64,000 nucleotides of DNA from Proteiniclasticum ruminis (GCF_900115135.1 NZ_FOVK01000001.1:912372-976371); one strand, 5' to 3'. Numbered from the stretch's first letter, positions 10,585 through 19,112 are shown. A program made the numbers and translations. Notes: a model not told the origin generated them from the letters alone.

Positions 10585-11007
10585 TTATAAGCTGGTATAC
10601 GTATCGCAGTAGCTGCATCGGTACATTTTTTTCTCCACACTGCTGAGAAAGAAGTCCGGATATGGAATCTCCTCCTGATGCGTGATGCACCTTGGATTCT
10701 TGCATTTCATGATTCCTGTGACTTTCTCCGGCAGTGTGAGCTTGATTTTATTTACCCGCATCCCGTCTTCGATGTAGTTCACTGTGATATTGGGATCCAA
10801 AAGACCAAGAACTGTCAGGTCTATGCATAAATCTGTCTCGATCTTAATCAGGTCCTTCTTTCCCATCTTGTCACTGGGCACGTTCTGCAGAAGCACTACA
10901 ACCTCTTCGATATCCATGAGCCCCAGCTCCCGATAGATCCGGAATCCACATCCATTTCTGATATGGTCTAGTACGATACCTTTTTTGATGTCAGATACAT
11001 TGATCAT
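10585..11007 (-). CDS. pyrI: Aspartate carbamoyltransferase regulatory subunit
   Basis: 140 residues. The N-terminal ~95 residues are the nucleotide-binding allosteric domain ([16 protein letters not shown]). The C-terminal zinc domain holds two cysteine pairs, CKNPRC and CSYC, which join the catalytic chains. The ATG overlaps the pyrB stop as ATGA (4 bases). Its presence predicts an allosteric ATCase holoenzyme controlled by CTP/UTP/ATP, unlike Bacillus ATCase, which lacks this subunit. Confidence 0.96.
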   Translation of the reverse strand: MINVSDIKKGIVLDHIRNGCGFRIYRELGLMDIEEVVVLLQNVPSDKMGKKDLIKIETDLCIDLTVLGLLDPNITVNYIEDGMRVNKIKLTLPEKVTGIMKCKNPRCITHQEEIPYPDFFLSSVEKKMYRCSYCDTYTSL

Positions 11008-11930
11008 GAAATCTCCCCCTTTTCCAGTAAAGTCATTATTAAAGCCATTCTCACATACATGCCAAGTTTAGCCTGCTGAAAGTACACAGCTCTCGGATCG
11101 GAATCCACATCCGTTGAGATCTCCATGACTCTTGGAAGAGGATGCATTACTATGAGCTCTTTTTTTGCTTTTCGAAGTTTGTCTTTAGACAGCACATAGA
11201 AATCTTTCAGCCGTTCATATTCCTCCGCACTGAAGAACCGTTCTTTCTGAACTCTTGACATATAGTGCACATCGGCTTCGGTTAACGCATCCTCCAGACT
11301 CTCCATTTCCACATAGGTGTCTGCAGACAAAGAGTCCTTGATGTACTCTGGCATTCTCAGCTCCTTAGGCGAAACAAAAAGAAATTTGATTTCTGGATAC
11401 CTGCTCAGAGCTTTCACCAAAGAATGTATGGTCCTTCCAAAGAGCAGATCCCCACAGACAGCTACTACCATATGATCCAGCCTCTTTTTATAGCTGCGGA
11501 TGGTCATAAGGTCTGTCAGTGTCTGAGTGGGATGCTGGTGTCCTCCATCTCCGGCATTGATCAGCGGCATGGCTTTCAGATACTGGGAAGCAAGTTTTGC
11601 AGCACCCTCTTTAGGATGTCTCATCACTGCCACATCTGCATAACACTCCACGGTTTTTAATGTGTCACCCAGACTCTCCCCTTTCGCCACCGAGGATCCG
11701 CTTGGGTCATCAAATCCTATGACTTCTCCCCCAAGTCTTAACATTGCAGCTTCAAAACTGAATCGGGTTCTGGTGGAAGGCTCGTAAAAAAGACTGGCTA
11801 AAAGATTTCCTTTGCACACATCCAAATACTTTTCTGGATGCTGCTGAATCTTCTCTGCCAGCCCAAAGAGCCTTTCAAGCTCTTCCATATTAAAATCCTG
11901 TGAGTCCAATAGATGCCTTGCCTTGTTCAT
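11004..11930 (-). CDS. pyrB: Aspartate carbamoyltransferase catalytic subunit
   Basis: 308 residues. It joins carbamoyl phosphate and aspartate, the first committed step. [12 protein letters not shown] is the carbamoyl-phosphate loop and HPTQTLTDL the domain-linking catalytic segment. The ATG at 11930 is preceded by AAGGA ten bases upstream; an in-frame GTG at 11939 is too close to that site. It is the first gene of the operon, and its start codon overlaps the stop of the leader ORF at 11927-12016 as ATGA. Confidence 0.96.
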   Translation of the reverse strand: MNKARHLLDSQDFNMEELERLFGLAEKIQQHPEKYLDVCKGNLLASLFYEPSTRTRFSFEAAMLRLGGEVIGFDDPSGSSVAKGESLGDTLKTVECYADVAVMRHPKEGAAKLASQYLKAMPLINAGDGGHQHPTQTLTDLMTIRSYKKRLDHMVVAVCGDLLFGRTIHSLVKALSRYPEIKFLFVSPKELRMPEYIKDSLSADTYVEMESLEDALTEADVHYMSRVQKERFFSAEEYERLKDFYVLSKDKLRKAKKELIVMHPLPRVMEISTDVDSDPRAVYFQQAKLGMYVRMALIMTLLEKGEIS

Positions 11931-12016
11931 TTTGTCCACTTCCTTTTATAAAAAATTCCATGAAAAAAGCCTTCCCGATAATTGGGAAGGCATCTACTTA
12001 CGAATATACTCAGCAA
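11927..12016 (-). CDS. Candidate pyr leader peptide translated through the attenuator
   Basis: A 29-codon frame starts at TTG 12016-12014, nine bases after AGGAG. It runs through the whole terminator hairpin at 11963-11991 and its U tract, and stops at TGA 11929-11927, overlapping the pyrB ATG as ATGA. This arrangement resembles the enterobacterial pyrBI leader (PyrL), where ribosomes closely following a paused polymerase prevent terminator folding when UTP is low. The sequence is seen directly; translation and regulation are inferred. No database family is expected for such a peptide. Confidence 0.45.
   Translation of the reverse strand: MLSIFVSRCLPNYREGFFHGIFYKRKWTK
11963..11991 (-). terminator. 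Transcription attenuator upstream of pyrB
   Basis: On the minus strand GCCTTCCC-AATTATC-GGGAAGGC is followed by TTTTTT. It lies inside the transcript between the pyrB promoter and the pyrB start, about 155 bases from the predicted start point, so it must be passed for operon expression. Confidence 0.85.
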
Positions 12017-12031
12017 GAATATTCACTCCTG

Positions 12032-12082
12032 CTAAAAATGAAAGGTGACTTGCCTGTATTTTATCCTGTGAATAAAATACAC
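12032..12082 (-). CDS. Possible short upstream leader peptide of the pyr operon
   Basis: GTG 12082-12080, four bases after AAGGAG plus ACAG, opens a 16-codon frame ending in TAG. It is rich in Tyr, Phe, Ile and His and uses U-rich codons. It stops 41 bases before the attenuator stem. It could load ribosomes on the leader, but the frame is short and chance cannot be excluded. Confidence 0.25.
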   Translation of the reverse strand: MYFIHRIKYRQVTFHF

Positions 12083-12153
12083 CTGTCTCCTTCAATAATT
12101 CATACCTTCCTGATCTCTCGTATCAGATTAAAAGTAGTTTTTTCATTTCCCCC

Positions 12154-12183
12154 ATTCTACTGGAGATGGGTCTCTCTTGTCAA
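12154..12183 (-). promoter_or_regulatory. Promoter of the pyr operon
   Basis: TTGACA (12183-12178) and TAGAAT (12159-12154) are separated by 18 bases. The predicted start is near 12147, just after a GGGGG run, giving a ~215-base leader. Confidence 0.8.
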
Positions 12184-12235
12184 GGATTCTACTGCAAAAA
12201 AATATTATGTGCAGAAAAAGAACAGAATAAAAGGA

Positions 12236-12257
12236 GGTGCTTACCTTGGCAAGCACC
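12236..12257 (-). terminator. Terminator after trxB
   Basis: GGTGCTT / AAGCACC stem with an 8-base loop, followed on the minus strand by TCCTTTTATT. The U tract is imperfect, so termination may be partial. Confidence 0.55.
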
Positions 12258-12272
12258 TTCTTAACAGCTCAC

Positions 12273-13199
12273 TTATTCCGCTTCGCCAAGGTATTTCTCA
12301 CAGGATATCGCTGCCACTGCACCATCTGCCGCTGCGGTAACTACCTGTCTTATGGTGGTTTCTCTGATATCCCCTGCTGCAAAGACACCAGGCACATCGG
12401 TTCTCATATAAACATCAGTGATGATTTCACCAAACTCATTCATTTTGATCTTTCCCTGGAAAAGATCTGATATGGGCTTATATCCTACAAAAACAAACAC
12501 GCCTTCCACCTGAAGATCTGATTGTTCTCCTGTCAGCACATTCTTCAGTCTAAGACCGGTCAGAAGGCCTTTTTCCTCCGTTGCTTCTTCCACAACAGAA
12601 TCCAGGATGAATTCAATCTTCTCATTTGCCTTCGCTTTATCCACCAGATACTGAGCCGCTCTAAACCCTTGTCTGCGGTGTATGATGGTCACTTTTGATG
12701 CAAATTTTGTCAGATACAGTGCTTCCTGCAGTGCAGAATCACCACCGCCAATGACTGCAATGGGGAAATCCGTATAGAAATCCGCGTCACAGGTGGCGCA
12801 ATAGGATACACCTCTGCCTCTCAGCTCTTTCTCCCCTTTGAATCCAACCATCTTAGGTTCTGCACCTGTAGCGATGATGACCGTTTTGGCCTGATACTCG
12901 CCTTTGGCAGTCTTGATCACCTTGATTTTCTCATCCAGCTGCACATCTATAATATCTTCTTTGATAAAATTCGTTCCAAAAGCTGCTGCCTGCTTTCTCA
13001 TCTTTTCAGAAAGTTCCGGACCTGTGATCCCGATATCTGTTCCAGGATAATTGTCCACTTCAAATGTGGTTGCTACCTGTCCACCATAAGTTGCCTTCTC
13101 AATGAGTAAAGTGTCCAGTTTCCCTCTGCCTGCATACAAAGCAGCAGAAAGACCTGCAGGGCCTCCCCCCAAAATGATGGTATCGTAAATATGTGTCAT
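12273..13199 (-). CDS. trxB: Thioredoxin reductase (NADPH/FAD)
   Basis: 308 residues. FAD-binding GGGPAGLSAALYAGRG at the N-terminus, the redox-active CATC pair in YCATCDADFY, the NAD(P) loop GGGDSALQEALYL, and the C-terminal FAD motif VFAAGDIRE give the low-molecular-weight thioredoxin reductase layout. The start at 13199 follows GGGAGG by six bases; the ATG at 13214 has none. It is a single gene with its own promoter. It could use ferredoxin or a flavin donor, as in some clostridia, but the NADPH loop looks ordinary. Confidence 0.93.
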   Translation of the reverse strand: MTHIYDTIILGGGPAGLSAALYAGRGKLDTLLIEKATYGGQVATTFEVDNYPGTDIGITGPELSEKMRKQAAAFGTNFIKEDIIDVQLDEKIKVIKTAKGEYQAKTVIIATGAEPKMVGFKGEKELRGRGVSYCATCDADFYTDFPIAVIGGGDSALQEALYLTKFASKVTIIHRRQGFRAAQYLVDKAKANEKIEFILDSVVEEATEEKGLLTGLRLKNVLTGEQSDLQVEGVFVFVGYKPISDLFQGKIKMNEFGEIITDVYMRTDVPGVFAAGDIRETTIRQVVTAAADGAVAAISCEKYLGEAE

Positions 13200-13272
13200 A
13201 ATGATCCTCCCCATGAATTCTCTTGTTCTATCATAATATAGATGTGGTTTTCATGCCATACCCTATTCTTAT

Positions 13273-13300
13273 ATTATACCCTATCCGGGTGTTTTGTAAA
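13273..13300 (-). promoter_or_regulatory. Promoter of trxB
   Basis: TTTACA (13300-13295), a 16-base spacer and TATAAT (13278-13273). Confidence 0.65.
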
Positions 13301-13334
13301 TAGGTTGCATGCAATTAAATCTAGTGCACTTTTT

Positions 13335-13365
13335 CAAAAAAAAAAGAGTGTCCCAGCGACACTCT
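13335..13365 (-). terminator. Terminator after the DegV-family gene
   Basis: GAGTGTCGCTGGGACACTC hairpin followed on the minus strand by a run of ten T. Confidence 0.9.
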
Positions 13366-13373
13366 CCATAACT

Positions 13374-14210
13374 TTATGCACTTAGGCAGAAAACGCCTAC
13401 TAGTTTAGGTCCAGCATGAACACCAAGAACGCATCCAACCTGTATCTCATAATAGCCAATGCCTTTGTCTTCCAGATGCTTGATGACGGCTCTATTGGTT
13501 TCACTATCCAAAGAGTTGATTACTACAACTTTGGAGCCTTCTCGTACAGGTGTGTTATCGATGAAGGCTTTCAAAGCACTCAGTGCCTTTTTATTTCCTC
13601 TTACCTTATCCATCATTTCAAGTTTTCCGTCTTTCAATGAAATTAAAGGCTTGATTCCAAGAAATCCTCCAATAGCGCCTACAGACTTGGGAATTCTTCC
13701 ACCTTTGGCTAGAAACTCCAATGTGTCAAAGGTAGCAAGAAGCTTCACTTCTTTCGCAGTTTTTTGAATTGCTTCCACAACTTCTGGGAAGCTTTTCCCT
13801 CTTAGAATCATTTCCCCAGCTTCAACTAAAGATAAGAAAATCACACCAGATACTCCTTCCGTATCAATGATGGTCACATCTTCCGTCTCCAGCATATCCT
13901 TAGCAATCACAGCCGACTGGAGTGTCCCTGAAAGGTGGGAGGAAATATGCACTGAGATGATCTTATATCCTTCATCCAGATACTGCTTATAAACATCATG
14001 AAATTCTTGTGGGTTCACCTGGCTCGTTGTAGGAAAAGGTCCTCCATTGAGTACCCCTTGATACATTTCTTCCAAAGAAATGGACTCACCATCTTTAAAA
14101 CTCTGGCTCCCGATATGCACAGTCAGAGGCAATACATGAATATCATATTTTTTAATAAGTTCTGGGGTAAGATCACTTGTACTATCCGTAATCAGTTTTA
14201 TTTTCTCCAT
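13374..14210 (-). CDS. DegV family fatty-acid-binding protein
   Basis: 278 residues. KLITDSTSDLTPELIKKYDI at the N-terminus, the FPTTSQVNPQEF loop, and HISSHLSGTLQSA are hallmark DegV motifs. Family members (FakB type) bind a fatty acid and hand it to the FakA kinase for phosphorylation before phospholipid synthesis; no fakA lies in this window. The ATG at 14210 has a TTGGAG site eight bases upstream; an in-frame GTG at 14219 lies within that region. Monocistronic, with promoter and terminator visible. Confidence 0.9.
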   Translation of the reverse strand: MEKIKLITDSTSDLTPELIKKYDIHVLPLTVHIGSQSFKDGESISLEEMYQGVLNGGPFPTTSQVNPQEFHDVYKQYLDEGYKIISVHISSHLSGTLQSAVIAKDMLETEDVTIIDTEGVSGVIFLSLVEAGEMILRGKSFPEVVEAIQKTAKEVKLLATFDTLEFLAKGGRIPKSVGAIGGFLGIKPLISLKDGKLEMMDKVRGNKKALSALKAFIDNTPVREGSKVVVINSLDSETNRAVIKHLEDKGIGYYEIQVGCVLGVHAGPKLVGVFCLSA

Positions 14211-14269
14211 TTGCTCCACTCCAATTTCTATTCTATTTATTTGTCTTTCAAAATAATTTCTGTACTGAA

Positions 14270-14298
14270 AGTATACATTTATATGCTTTGAAGCTCAA
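14270..14298 (-). promoter_or_regulatory. Promoter of the DegV-family gene
   Basis: TTGAGC (14298-14293), 17 bases, TATACT (14275-14270). Confidence 0.6.
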
Positions 14299-14325
14299 AA
14301 TAAAATGGAGGAAACTAAGAAAATT

Positions 14326-14844
14326 TTAAGAACTGATGGTTTTCCGGACACCAGACATGGACATGGCTTTATGAAGAAGCACTGCAGCTCCTGTATTGAG
14401 AACTGAAGTCGGAAGAACAATCCCCATATACAGCGCGCTGAATGAGATGGGCGCTCCACTGACATAAAGTCCCACTGACAAGAAAATAAACCCGCTGATC
14501 AGCGTGCCAAATAATGTCCCTAGGAGTATTTCGTTCTTTGGTTTCATGAGGTGAGAGAAGTTCTTGTGTACAGAAAAAAGTAAAGTTCCTGTAATAACTT
14601 TATCCACAAGATTGGCAATTTGCCCTCCAGGAAATGTTGTAGTCATGGCAGTAATAATCCCACAAACCAGAGATACCGCCAACGCTTCTTTATAGGTATC
14701 CATCAGAAGCAGTGAGAGAAACATCATCACGAGAAGAAAATCCATCTTCATTCCACCAAGAAAAGGCACCCCTGGCACCAGCTGGTGAAGAATATAGCCA
14801 AGAGCAATCAGCAGGGCAGCATACGTCATTTTTTTTACATTCAT
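14326..14844 (-). CDS. trpP: Tryptophan transporter TrpP
   Basis: 172 residues, the length of Bacillus TrpP (YhaG). About five hydrophobic segments are visible, with the conserved N-terminal pattern LLIALGYILHQLVPGVP and the loop TFPGGQIANLVDK. It probably imports tryptophan, driven by an ion gradient or as an ECF-like substrate component. A T-box leader that reads tryptophan tRNA precedes it, which independently supports the substrate. A weak AAGGA site lies about 11 bases before the ATG. Confidence 0.9.
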   Translation of the reverse strand: MNVKKMTYAALLIALGYILHQLVPGVPFLGGMKMDFLLVMMFLSLLLMDTYKEALAVSLVCGIITAMTTTFPGGQIANLVDKVITGTLLFSVHKNFSHLMKPKNEILLGTLFGTLISGFIFLSVGLYVSGAPISFSALYMGIVLPTSVLNTGAAVLLHKAMSMSGVRKTISS

Positions 14845-14949
14845 AATCTAACATTCCTTTCAGATTCATATTGAAGCAGTCTTTTTGATGACTAAGTATC
14901 GCTGTCTTTCACCACATACCGATTCCTCCTTTCAAAATAAAATGGCAAC

Positions 14950-15217
14950 AAAAAAGACTCCACCCACACAGGGCGAAGTCACTCGCGTTGCCACCTGATT
15001 TCGCGTATTGAAAATACGCATCTCATTTTCAGATACTAACATATCCTATCCCTTGTAACGGCGGGCACCCGTCAGATACTACTGCTATAGATTCTATAGG
15101 TTCGCTCTGCCTCTAGAAAGTCCATTCGGTCACGAAATTCTATGGAAGTTCCACCTATCTCCCACTCTCTTTAAGAATCCTCACTGACGTACTTCTCTTT
15201 CTCACGGAGTTTCATTT
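14950..15217 (-). promoter_or_regulatory. T-box riboswitch, tryptophan-specific
   Basis: The T-box core AGGTGGCAACGCG lies at 14996-14984. Its UGGC would pair with a GCCA acceptor end, and tRNA-Trp has discriminator base G. An AGAGAG / GGTGGAAC stem I apical region is at about 15172-15145, and a likely UGG specifier codon is at 15124-15122 followed by A. The terminator GACTTCGCCC / GGGTGGAGTC followed by TTTTTT is at 14980-14950. Uncharged tRNA-Trp should switch on trpP. Confidence 0.88.
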
Positions 15218-15223
15218 TTTATG

Positions 15224-15252
15224 ATTATATACCCCCCAGAAAAAATATGCAA
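15224..15252 (-). promoter_or_regulatory. Promoter of the trpP T-box transcript
   Basis: TTGCAT (15252-15247), 17 bases, TATAAT (15229-15224). The -35 box begins right after the upstream operon's terminator. Confidence 0.75.
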
Positions 15253-15253
15253 G

Positions 15254-15283
15254 AAAAACCTCCTGAACATTCGTCCAGGAGGC
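15254..15283 (-). terminator. Terminator of the nucleoside ABC importer operon
   Basis: CCTCCTG / CAGGAGG stem followed on the minus strand by TTTTTC. Confidence 0.85.
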
Positions 15284-15309
15284 TAAAAAACAACTGATGC
15301 TTTTGATGC

Positions 15310-16275
15310 TTATCTCTGAGATTTATCGTATGGGATACCCTCTGCTTTAGGCGCTCTAGACTTCTTGGATGTGAAGGCAAGAACCACCATAGTCGCAACA
15401 TAGGGAAGCATCTTATAGTAGGTCTGATTGATGCCAAGGTTGTTCAGGAATGGAATCAGTGAAACAGAGTAAGCAAGAGTTCTTAAGAATGCAAAGAACA
15501 GTGCAGCTCCAAAAATCCGTATTGGTTTCCACTGACCAAAAATCATAACAGCCAAAGCAAGGAATCCAAATCCGGCAACTCCTGTATGACCGTTGATATT
15601 TCCATCCAATACACCGATGGAGTAGAAGAATCCTCCGATACCGCCAAGGATACCCGAAATGCTCACTCCAGCATATCTCATGACATAAACATTGATTCCT
15701 ACAGAATCTGCAGCTTGTGGATGTTCTCCACAGGCTCTCAGTCTTAGACCAAATCTGGTTTTATAGAAAATTATGGTTGCAATCACAAGGAAAACCAGAC
15801 CAATATAAACCGTAATATAAGTATTCTGGAAGAACAGTGGCCCAATTACTGGAATATCACCCAGTCCTGGTACACTTCTTATAAAGAATCTCACATTTGT
15901 CGTAACACCATCAGAATTGAAGAACATCTTAGAGAATAAGAGTACCAAGGCTGGAATCAGCATATTCAAAGATGTACCTGTAATGGTCTGATTGGCCTTC
16001 ATGGTCACAGCTGCAAAGGAGAGCAGCAGTGAGTAAATAAATCCAGCAACTGCCGCAACCAGCATTCCAGTGAGGAGTATCGTCTGAGGTCCCATCCCTG
16101 TGCCCTGAACATTATAAACATACAGAGCGCCGAAGTAGGCTCCGAAGAGCATGATACCTTCAAGACCGATATTAATCACACCGCTTCTCTCACTGAACAT
16201 TCCGCCCAAAGCTACAAGAAGAAGAGGAATTGCTACTGGAAGCATATTTTGTATGAGATAATATAAAGTTTCCAT
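15310..16275 (-). CDS. ABC importer permease, BMP/nucleoside type (NupQ-like)
   Basis: 321 residues, about eight or more membrane segments. ERSGVINIGLEGIMLFGAYFGAL near residues 30-50 is the conserved cytoplasmic motif of this branched-chain-type permease family, and RLRACGEHPQAADSVGINV is the ATPase coupling segment. It forms a heterodimer with the next permease. Its ATG shares one base with the stop of that gene (TAATG), so translation is coupled. The substrate is probably purine or pyrimidine nucleosides, from homology to B. subtilis NupNOPQ. Confidence 0.9.
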   Translation of the reverse strand: METLYYLIQNMLPVAIPLLLVALGGMFSERSGVINIGLEGIMLFGAYFGALYVYNVQGTGMGPQTILLTGMLVAAVAGFIYSLLLSFAAVTMKANQTITGTSLNMLIPALVLLFSKMFFNSDGVTTNVRFFIRSVPGLGDIPVIGPLFFQNTYITVYIGLVFLVIATIIFYKTRFGLRLRACGEHPQAADSVGINVYVMRYAGVSISGILGGIGGFFYSIGVLDGNINGHTGVAGFGFLALAVMIFGQWKPIRIFGAALFFAFLRTLAYSVSLIPFLNNLGINQTYYKMLPYVATMVVLAFTSKKSRAPKAEGIPYDKSQR

Positions 16276-17453
16276 TATTTTGCCTCCTTTGTATTGCTGG
16301 ACGCATCTTTATCCCCAATACTCTTTGCTTCAGAGACTTTATGCCTTCTTTCTCTTAAGTTCTTCAAGAACTTTGCAAAGCCTGCGTTCATAATCATAGC
16401 AAATGCAGAGAAGTAAATAATAACGGCAATAACCACATCGATGATCTCAGGCTTAAACCCATGAAGGCTCGCCAGTGTTCCACCTCTCTGGATATGAGAA
16501 ATAAACACTGAGGAGAAAATGATGCCAATGGGATGTGCACTTCCGAGAAGTGCTACCGCAATACCATTGAATCCGTTGGCGGCGATGATATTGATTGGTT
16601 CATAAGTCATACTGCTTCCTGCAATGGCTGAAGGAGCCAATATGGCGAAAGCACCACCTAAGCCCGCCAGACCACCAGCAATGACCATGGTCAGGATGAT
16701 ATTTCTCTTTCCCTTCATACCTGCGTAATCCGCTGCAGTTTTATTGAATCCCGTGGCCTTCAGTTCATATCCAAAGGTGGTCTTCTGAAGGACGATATAA
16801 AGAATAACGCCGATGATCACCGCAAAAATAATACCAAAATTCACATTGGAACCTTCCACACCTAGCGTTGGAATCTGCACATGCTTTGGCAGATAATTGG
16901 TTCTTGTTGTGGAAGAAACATACATGGTTCCATTCCCTTGAATCAGCATATCCACCAGATACATACCAATATAGTTGAACATAATGGATGTAATTACTTC
17001 ATTTACATTCAGAAGTGCTTTGAAGATACCAGGAATGAATCCCCAGATCATACCACCCACGAGACCTGCAAGGATAGCCACTACCCAGTGAATTCCCTGT
17101 GGCAGATCCCACATGAATCCCACATAAAGAGCAAAGAACATACCCATTGTGTACTGGCCTGATGCACCAATATTGAAAAGGCCCATTTTAAAGGCAAATC
17201 CAACTGCAAGACCGGTCATCAGGATTGGAGTTGCAAAATAGAACACATCTCCAATTCTCTGGAATCCTCCGCTCACAACACTCTCAAACCCTTTAAATGC
17301 ATTACCGGCATCTGCCACAAGCATTACAATGAATCCGAACACAAGTCCTAGAACAATGGCCAGAAGTGCCGCTGTAAAAGAGGAGAATCCTTTGCTGTGC
17401 GTCATATCTTTCAGTTTTTCGCCAAAACTTTTTGCATTCTTTTTATCCTGCAT
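16275..17453 (-). CDS. ABC importer permease, BMP/nucleoside type (NupP-like)
   Basis: 392 residues, about eight to ten membrane segments. FKMGLFNIGASGQYTMGMF is the family motif and ELKATGFNKTAADYAGM the ATPase contact region. The cytoplasmic C-terminal tail is charged. The start overlaps the end of the ATPase gene by 11 bases. It partners the 15310 permease. Confidence 0.9.
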   Translation of the reverse strand: MQDKKNAKSFGEKLKDMTHSKGFSSFTAALLAIVLGLVFGFIVMLVADAGNAFKGFESVVSGGFQRIGDVFYFATPILMTGLAVGFAFKMGLFNIGASGQYTMGMFFALYVGFMWDLPQGIHWVVAILAGLVGGMIWGFIPGIFKALLNVNEVITSIMFNYIGMYLVDMLIQGNGTMYVSSTTRTNYLPKHVQIPTLGVEGSNVNFGIIFAVIIGVILYIVLQKTTFGYELKATGFNKTAADYAGMKGKRNIILTMVIAGGLAGLGGAFAILAPSAIAGSSMTYEPINIIAANGFNGIAVALLGSAHPIGIIFSSVFISHIQRGGTLASLHGFKPEIIDVVIAVIIYFSAFAMIMNAGFAKFLKNLRERRHKVSEAKSIGDKDASSNTKEAK

Positions 17454-18990
17454 AACTAGTCTCCTTTACAGTATCCCGCTTGGCTCCGGACATATAGAGT
17501 CCGAGTTCTTCCACGGTAGTATTCTTAGGATCCAGTTCACCAACAATCTCGCCTTCATACATAACGAGTATACGATCGCTGACATCCATAACTTCGTCCA
17601 GTTCCAGAGAAACAAGAAGTACGCCTTTTCCTTTGTCTCTTGTTTCCACAAGCTGTTTGTGTATATATTCTATGGCACCAACATCAAGACCTCTAGTTGG
17701 CTGTACTGCCACAAGAAGTTCATGCTTCTTATCGATTTCTCTCGCAATGATGGCCTTCTGCTGATTACCACCAGACATACTTCTAACCTGGGTCACGGGT
17801 CCCTGCCCACTGCGGACATCAAAACGGCTGATTAAGGTCTCAGCATATTTTCTCATGGCATCAAATTTCAGGAAACCGTTTTTCTGGAATTCTGGCTGCC
17901 AGTATCTTTGAAGGATCAGATTTTCCTCCAAGCTGTAGTCCAGAACCAGACCATGCTTATGTCTGTCTTCAGGAATATGACTGATTCCTGCAACAGAACG
18001 CTCTCTGATGGATGATTTTGTAAGATCCTTTCCAAGAAGAGAAATGGTTCCACCTGACATTTTTTCAAGTCCGGTGAGGGCAGACACAAACTCAGTCTGA
18101 CCATTTCCATCAATTCCTGCTAAGCATACAATTTCACCCGCTCTTACATCGAAAGAAACATTCTTCACTGCATTATTCTTATGGGTCTTGCTGGGTACTG
18201 TGACATTACGCACAGACAACACAACATCCTTAGGTTCTGCTGGTGTCTTCTCAACGCTGAAGCTGATGTCACGTCCAACCATCATTTTCGAAAGCTCTTC
18301 CTTCGTGGTATCCTTTACATCGACGGTACCAATATATTTACCTTTACGCAGAACAGTACAGCGATCTGCTACTGCTTTGATCTCATTCAGTTTATGCGTG
18401 ATAAACAGAATAGATTTTCCTTCCTCAGCAAAGCCTCTCATAATCTGCAGAAGTTCTTCTATTTCCTGTGGTGTAAGAACAGCCGTTGGCTCGTCAAAGA
18501 TGAGAATTTCGTTTTCTCTGTAGAGCATTTTAAGAATTTCCACTCTCTGCTGCATACCTACGGATATTTTTTCAATTACTGCATCCGGGTTTACTTTAAG
18601 ACCATATTTTTCGCTTAATTCGACAACTTTCTTACGTGCTTCAGCCTTTTGAAGGAAGCCCATTTTATTTGGCTCAACACCCAGAATGATATTCTCAAGC
18701 ACAGTAAAAATCTCCACCAGCTTGAAGTGCTGATGAACCATTCCAATTCCCAATGCATTGGCATCATTTGGGTTATTGATCTTGACGACCTTCCCATCTT
18801 TCAGAATTTCGCCTTTTTCTGCCTGATACAATCCAAAGAGGACGCTCATCAGCGTAGATTTCCCTGCACCATTCTCACCAAGCAGTGCGTGAACCTCACC
18901 TCTTTTCAAGTTGAGGGTTATATTGTCGTTCGCGATAATACCGGGGAATTCTTTTGTTATATTTTTCATTTCAATAATATAATTTTCCAC
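17443..18990 (-). CDS. ABC importer ATPase, two fused nucleotide-binding domains (NupO-like)
   Basis: 515 residues. The first domain has Walker A GENGAGKST and Walker B ILIFDEPTAVL. The second has an altered Walker A region (GIDGNGQTE, no lysine) and a signature MSGGNQQK, with LLVAVQPTRGLD in place of Walker B. This asymmetric pattern is usual for sugar and nucleoside importers of the RbsA/NupO group. It powers uptake of the BMP-protein ligand. 122 bases separate it from the upstream lipoprotein gene, with a hairpin in that gap. Confidence 0.92.
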   Translation of the reverse strand: MENYIIEMKNITKEFPGIIANDNITLNLKRGEVHALLGENGAGKSTLMSVLFGLYQAEKGEILKDGKVVKINNPNDANALGIGMVHQHFKLVEIFTVLENIILGVEPNKMGFLQKAEARKKVVELSEKYGLKVNPDAVIEKISVGMQQRVEILKMLYRENEILIFDEPTAVLTPQEIEELLQIMRGFAEEGKSILFITHKLNEIKAVADRCTVLRKGKYIGTVDVKDTTKEELSKMMVGRDISFSVEKTPAEPKDVVLSVRNVTVPSKTHKNNAVKNVSFDVRAGEIVCLAGIDGNGQTEFVSALTGLEKMSGGTISLLGKDLTKSSIRERSVAGISHIPEDRHKHGLVLDYSLEENLILQRYWQPEFQKNGFLKFDAMRKYAETLISRFDVRSGQGPVTQVRSMSGGNQQKAIIAREIDKKHELLVAVQPTRGLDVGAIEYIHKQLVETRDKGKGVLLVSLELDEVMDVSDRILVMYEGEIVGELDPKNTTVEELGLYMSGAKRDTVKETSYAG

Positions 18991-19027
18991 TTTAACCTCT
19001 CATTATCACTTTATTTTTTAGTTGGAA

Positions 19028-19057
19028 AATGGGGGAAAACTCACGCCTTCCCCCATT
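19028..19057 (-). terminator. Intra-operon hairpin between the BMP gene and its ATPase gene
   Basis: AATGGGGGAA / TTCCCCCATT arms around a 10-base loop. No U run follows on the minus strand. It is more likely a partial terminator or RNA-stabilising structure that keeps the binding protein mRNA abundant than a full stop. Confidence 0.5.
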
Positions 19058-19112
19058 GATAACTCATACTTGCATAAGGCAAAGGCCACTATGACATGAA
19101 TGCTTTACCTTA

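Noticed and set aside
11940..12150. PyrR-type binding loop in the pyr leader
   Set aside because: I looked for the conserved anti-antiterminator core of Bacillus pyr leaders and found no convincing match.
11900..12340. Plus-strand open frame across the pyr leader
   Set aside because: No Shine-Dalgarno, low-complexity composition, and it runs against the pyr promoter and attenuator.
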